Part shown: piece by piece, positions 35,697 through 37,884 of the stretch
How the letters are laid out: each line of letters begins with the position of its first letter
How positions within the stretch are numbered: the stretch's first letter is position 1
Assembly: GCA_947630645.1 (NCBI GenBank)
Contig: CANRIF010000011.1
Coordinates: 1-37,884, forward strand
From: an uncultured Oscillospiraceae bacterium
GTDB taxonomy: Bacteria; Bacillota; Clostridia; Oscillospirales; Oscillospiraceae
Length of the DNA: 37,884 nt
Direction of reading: 5' to 3'
Program-made: the position numbers and the translations under genes
The notes under the pieces: generated by a model
Told to the model about the DNA's origin: nothing
Seen by the model: only the letters and a program-made list of their open reading frames with translations
Database searches by the model: none

Positions 35697-36776
35697 ATGC
35701 GCCATGCACGCCTCACCGCGTTTTTCGCTGCACTGGTCCTCATCCTCTCCCTCGCCGCCCCCGCTCTGGCCTCGGAGGAGCCAGCGGAAAGCCTCGCCAA
35801 TATCGACCACGGAGGGAACGTCTGTCGGGTCGGCAGCAAAGTATTTCTTTACGATTTCAGCAGCGATGACCGTATCGTGGTTATCCACGATATGGAAGAC
35901 TGGGATGGCAGCGTCCAATCCATAGACTTGGATTGCGACGGCGTACTCTACAGCTTTCAGGATTCGATCTACTATCTAAACTGGGATGGTCCGTATATCG
36001 GCAGGCTCGATCCGGACACTCTGGAAACAGAGGTCGTCTACCAGGCCCCGATGGCTTTGGATGACTTCTGGATCTGTGACATTGTGGATGACCGTCTATA
36101 CTTCGCAGAAATTGAGGACCCCAGGTATTTCGCTATCTATCATATCGATAAGGACGGCCAGGTGACGAAGGACTCCCACGTGACCGGCGAAGCCATTGAA
36201 AAACTCGTGAACACTCTTAGTGATGGCGCCCATTTTGATTTTCTTTCTCTTTGCGTATGCCAGGACTGTATCCTCATTCCGGCTTCAGACGGCAGCCTTT
36301 ACCAACTCGACTTTTCTCTGAACCTGATCAAACGGTATAAGTACCCGGGCATCGAAGGCATAAGTTACTGCCGGCAGGTGGGGGACGATTATTACGGCTA
36401 CTGTGTCGGCAGCGAGGACGGCGTAGGACAAAGTTTCTTCCGCATAGCCCAGGACGGCTCCGGTTATGAGGACCTGACCGGCGCTTTCGTCACCGCCGGA
36501 GCGGACATGACCTGCCCTGCTACATACGATTATGGTCCCGGCTGTATGTATGCCGCGTTTTGCAGCGGGAACAGTCTGGTCGATCTCTACCGTCTCGACA
36601 TGGAAACGCTGGAAGCGCGGCTGCTGTCCACCTTCCAACTTGACCCTCTGGAACCCAGCAGTGAAAGTGATCTGTATATTTCGCTGTACATACTGAGTGA
36701 CAGCGACTGTCTTTTGCGCGTCTTTTATCTCTCCGGAGACTCCACCGCCTGGCAGCACTTCACTTTTGCACCCTGA
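35697..36776 (+). CDS. Secreted repeat protein, probable beta-propeller, unknown function
   Basis: 359 residues. The signal peptide MRHARLTAFFAALVLILSLAAPALA is followed by short beta-strand repeats of the form D-x-x-L-Y-x-x-D/L: GVLYSFQDSIYYLNWDG, RLYFAEIEDPRYFAIYHID, GSLYQLDFSLNLIKRY, LVDLYRLDMETLEARLL. This pattern fits DUF5050-like or similar propellers. No lipobox, LPxTG or enzymatic motif was seen. ATG at 35697 with AAAGGAG upstream. Base composition is visibly more AT-rich than the flanking spoIIIA and exporter genes. It lies just upstream of an ABC exporter in the same direction, with 71 bp between. Function unknown. Confidence 0.85.
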   Translation: MRHARLTAFFAALVLILSLAAPALASEEPAESLANIDHGGNVCRVGSKVFLYDFSSDDRIVVIHDMEDWDGSVQSIDLDCDGVLYSFQDSIYYLNWDGPYIGRLDPDTLETEVVYQAPMALDDFWICDIVDDRLYFAEIEDPRYFAIYHIDKDGQVTKDSHVTGEAIEKLVNTLSDGAHFDFLSLCVCQDCILIPASDGSLYQLDFSLNLIKRYKYPGIEGISYCRQVGDDYYGYCVGSEDGVGQSFFRIAQDGSGYEDLTGAFVTAGADMTCPATYDYGPGCMYAAFCSGNSLVDLYRLDMETLEARLLSTFQLDPLEPSSESDLYISLYILSDSDCLLRVFYLSGDSTAWQHFTFAP

Positions 36777-36792
36777 TATACCCGGGCCTCAT

Positions 36793-36814
36793 GCGGTCCC
36801 CCGAAAATGACCGC
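36793..36814 (+). other. Short hairpin in the gap before the ABC exporter
   Basis: GCGGTC (36793-36798) pairs with GACCGC (36809-36814) around a ten-base loop; no T tract follows. It probably does not terminate. The rest of the 71-bp gap holds only the ribosome site TAAGGAG (36827-36833). Confidence 0.3.
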
Positions 36815-36847
36815 AAATCCACAGCGTAAGGAGCATTGACCCATCCC

Positions 36848-37884
36848 ATGCGTGAGATCCTCACAGGTTACTGGGGGAAGTACAAAAATTCCCTCATTCT
36901 GACCCCCATCTTCGTCCTGCTGGAGACGGTGGTCACCCTGGCTCTCCCCACCCTCATGTCCAACATCGTGGACGAGGGCGTGGCCCGGGGCGACCGGCAG
37001 TACATCGTCGTCTGCGGCCTTCTCATGACGGCGCTGGCCATCATGAGCGTGGTCTCCGGCTTCATCAGCACCTGGAACGCCTCCCGGGCGGCCAACGGCT
37101 TCGGCTCCAACCTGCGGGAGGCCATGTACCACCACATCCAGGAATTCTCCTTCGCGGACATCGACCGCTTCTCCACCGCCAGCCTTATCACCCGCACCAC
37201 CAGCGACGTGCGCCAGCTGCAAATGGCAGTGCAGATGATGCTCCGCACCTTCATCCAGGCCCCGTTCCAGCTGCTGGTGGCCATGACCATCGTCATCACA
37301 TACAGCTGGAAGCTGGCCCTCATCTACATGGTGGCGGTGCCGCTGTTGTTCATCGGCGTGGTCACGGTGATGACCCTGGTGGATAAGCTCTTCCTGGTGG
37401 TGCAGCAGAAGCTGGACGCCATGAACGCGGACATCCAGGAGAACCTGATCGCCATCCGGGTGGTGAAGGCCTTTGTCCGCCAGCGGTATGAGCGGCAGAA
37501 ATTCAAGAAGGCCAACGACGAGCTGACCCGCTCCAACCTGAAGGCCGTGGGCGTCATCATCGCCATGAGCCCCCTGGCCACCATCGTGCTGAACGTGGTG
37601 ACCCTGTGCATCTACTGGTTCGGCGGGCGGATGGTGGCCACCGGCGAGATCGAGTCCGGCCAGCTGCTGGCGGTCATCAGCTACCTCAACCAGATCATGA
37701 TGAGCGTGATGATGTTCTCCATGGTCCTGATGCAGTACACCCGCTCCCGTGCCTGCGGCAAGCGCATCGCCGAGGTGCTGGACGCGGTGCCGGACATCCA
37801 GGACAAACCGGACGCGCCGGAGCGCGTCATCGCCCCCGACCACGGCTCCGTGGAATTCCGGGACGTGACGTTCCGCTACTCCCG
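36848..37884 (+). CDS. ABC exporter, fused membrane and ATPase domains (truncated by window end)
   Basis: About 345 residues are visible: the six-helix type IV (ABC_membrane) domain and the first residues of the ATPase domain. Helices include NSLILTPIFVLLETVVTLALPTLMSNIVDEGV, YIVVCGLLMTALAIMSVVSGF, LLVAMTIVITYSWKLALIYMVAVPLLF and LATIVLNVVTLCIYWFGGRMV. SFADIDRFSTASLITRTTSDVRQLQ and NLIAIRVVKAFVRQRYERQKF are standard for MdlB/YknU/BmrC-type exporters. The domain link VEFRDVTFRYS begins the ATPase. ATG at 36848 with TAAGGAG 14 bases upstream, rather distant; a TTG at 36836 in frame is too close to that site. Substrate unknown; many of these act as heterodimers with a second gene. Confidence 0.93.
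   Translation, partial: MREILTGYWGKYKNSLILTPIFVLLETVVTLALPTLMSNIVDEGVARGDRQYIVVCGLLMTALAIMSVVSGFISTWNASRAANGFGSNLREAMYHHIQEFSFADIDRFSTASLITRTTSDVRQLQMAVQMMLRTFIQAPFQLLVAMTIVITYSWKLALIYMVAVPLLFIGVVTVMTLVDKLFLVVQQKLDAMNADIQENLIAIRVVKAFVRQRYERQKFKKANDELTRSNLKAVGVIIAMSPLATIVLNVVTLCIYWFGGRMVATGEIESGQLLAVISYLNQIMMSVMMFSMVLMQYTRSRACGKRIAEVLDAVPDIQDKPDAPERVIAPDHGSVEFRDVTFRYS

Noticed and set aside
1-37884. CRISPR arrays, tRNA, rRNA, insertion sequences, attachment sites
   Set aside because: The short intergenic regions were read on both strands; no regularly spaced repeats, tRNA cloverleaf, transposase or integrase sequence was found.

Overview
The window looks like chromosomal DNA from a GC-rich (about 60-65 %), spore-forming member of the Clostridia, most likely Oscillospiraceae-like. 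The evidence is a complete spoIIIA operon, the Firmicutes order asp23/yqhY-nusB-xseA-xseB-ispA-dxs-tlyA-nadK-argR-recN, strong GGAGG ribosome binding sites and gut-anaerobe-style nutrient uptake genes. The taxon is inferred from gene content, not from a marker-gene search. No tRNA, rRNA, CRISPR array, transposase, integrase or prophage gene was seen, and no gene-free stretch exceeds 300 bases.

Layout. 1-1008 (minus): 5' part of pgk behind the tRNA methyltransferase trmL. 1152-1904 (plus): a glycosyltransferase 2 that ends where its membrane anchor should begin. 2087-4526 (plus): a polar amino acid ABC importer. 4767-9530 (plus): a complete branched-chain-type importer livKHMGF, closed by a bidirectional terminator. 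9616-14576 (minus): five tightly coupled genes, namely a 612-residue putative carbohydrate-active protein, a zinc-ribbon mini-protein, a GH53 endo-galactanase, a TraX-family membrane protein and an unknown 328-residue protein. 14690-16693 (plus, divergent): a GH42 beta-galactosidase. Together these form a cytoplasmic beta-galactan/galacto-oligosaccharide module without its own transporter. 16854-19754 (minus): a Trp/Tyr-type ABC importer directly downstream of tyrS.

19925-31071 (minus) is the conserved housekeeping block tyrS-recN-argR-nadK-tlyA-dxs-(secreted YD-like gene)-ispA-xseB-xseA-nusB-asp23, listed by rising coordinate; transcription runs the other way. 31141-35538 (minus) is spoIIIAA-AH, preceded by a sigma-E-like promoter. 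35697-36776 (plus) is a lower-GC secreted repeat protein, and the window ends inside an ABC exporter.

Points of interest: (i) all three solute-binding proteins lack a lipobox cysteine; (ii) each of the three importer operons has a hairpin between the binding protein and the permease; (iii) IspA seems to lack about 17 residues after its second Asp-rich motif, and XseA has Asn where the GHExD Asp is expected; (iv) the divergent galactan promoter region carries 11-bp direct repeats exactly 21 bp apart; (v) an 87-nt two-tier stem-loop lies downstream of the GH42 gene. All family assignments come from reading the translated sequence; no database search was run.
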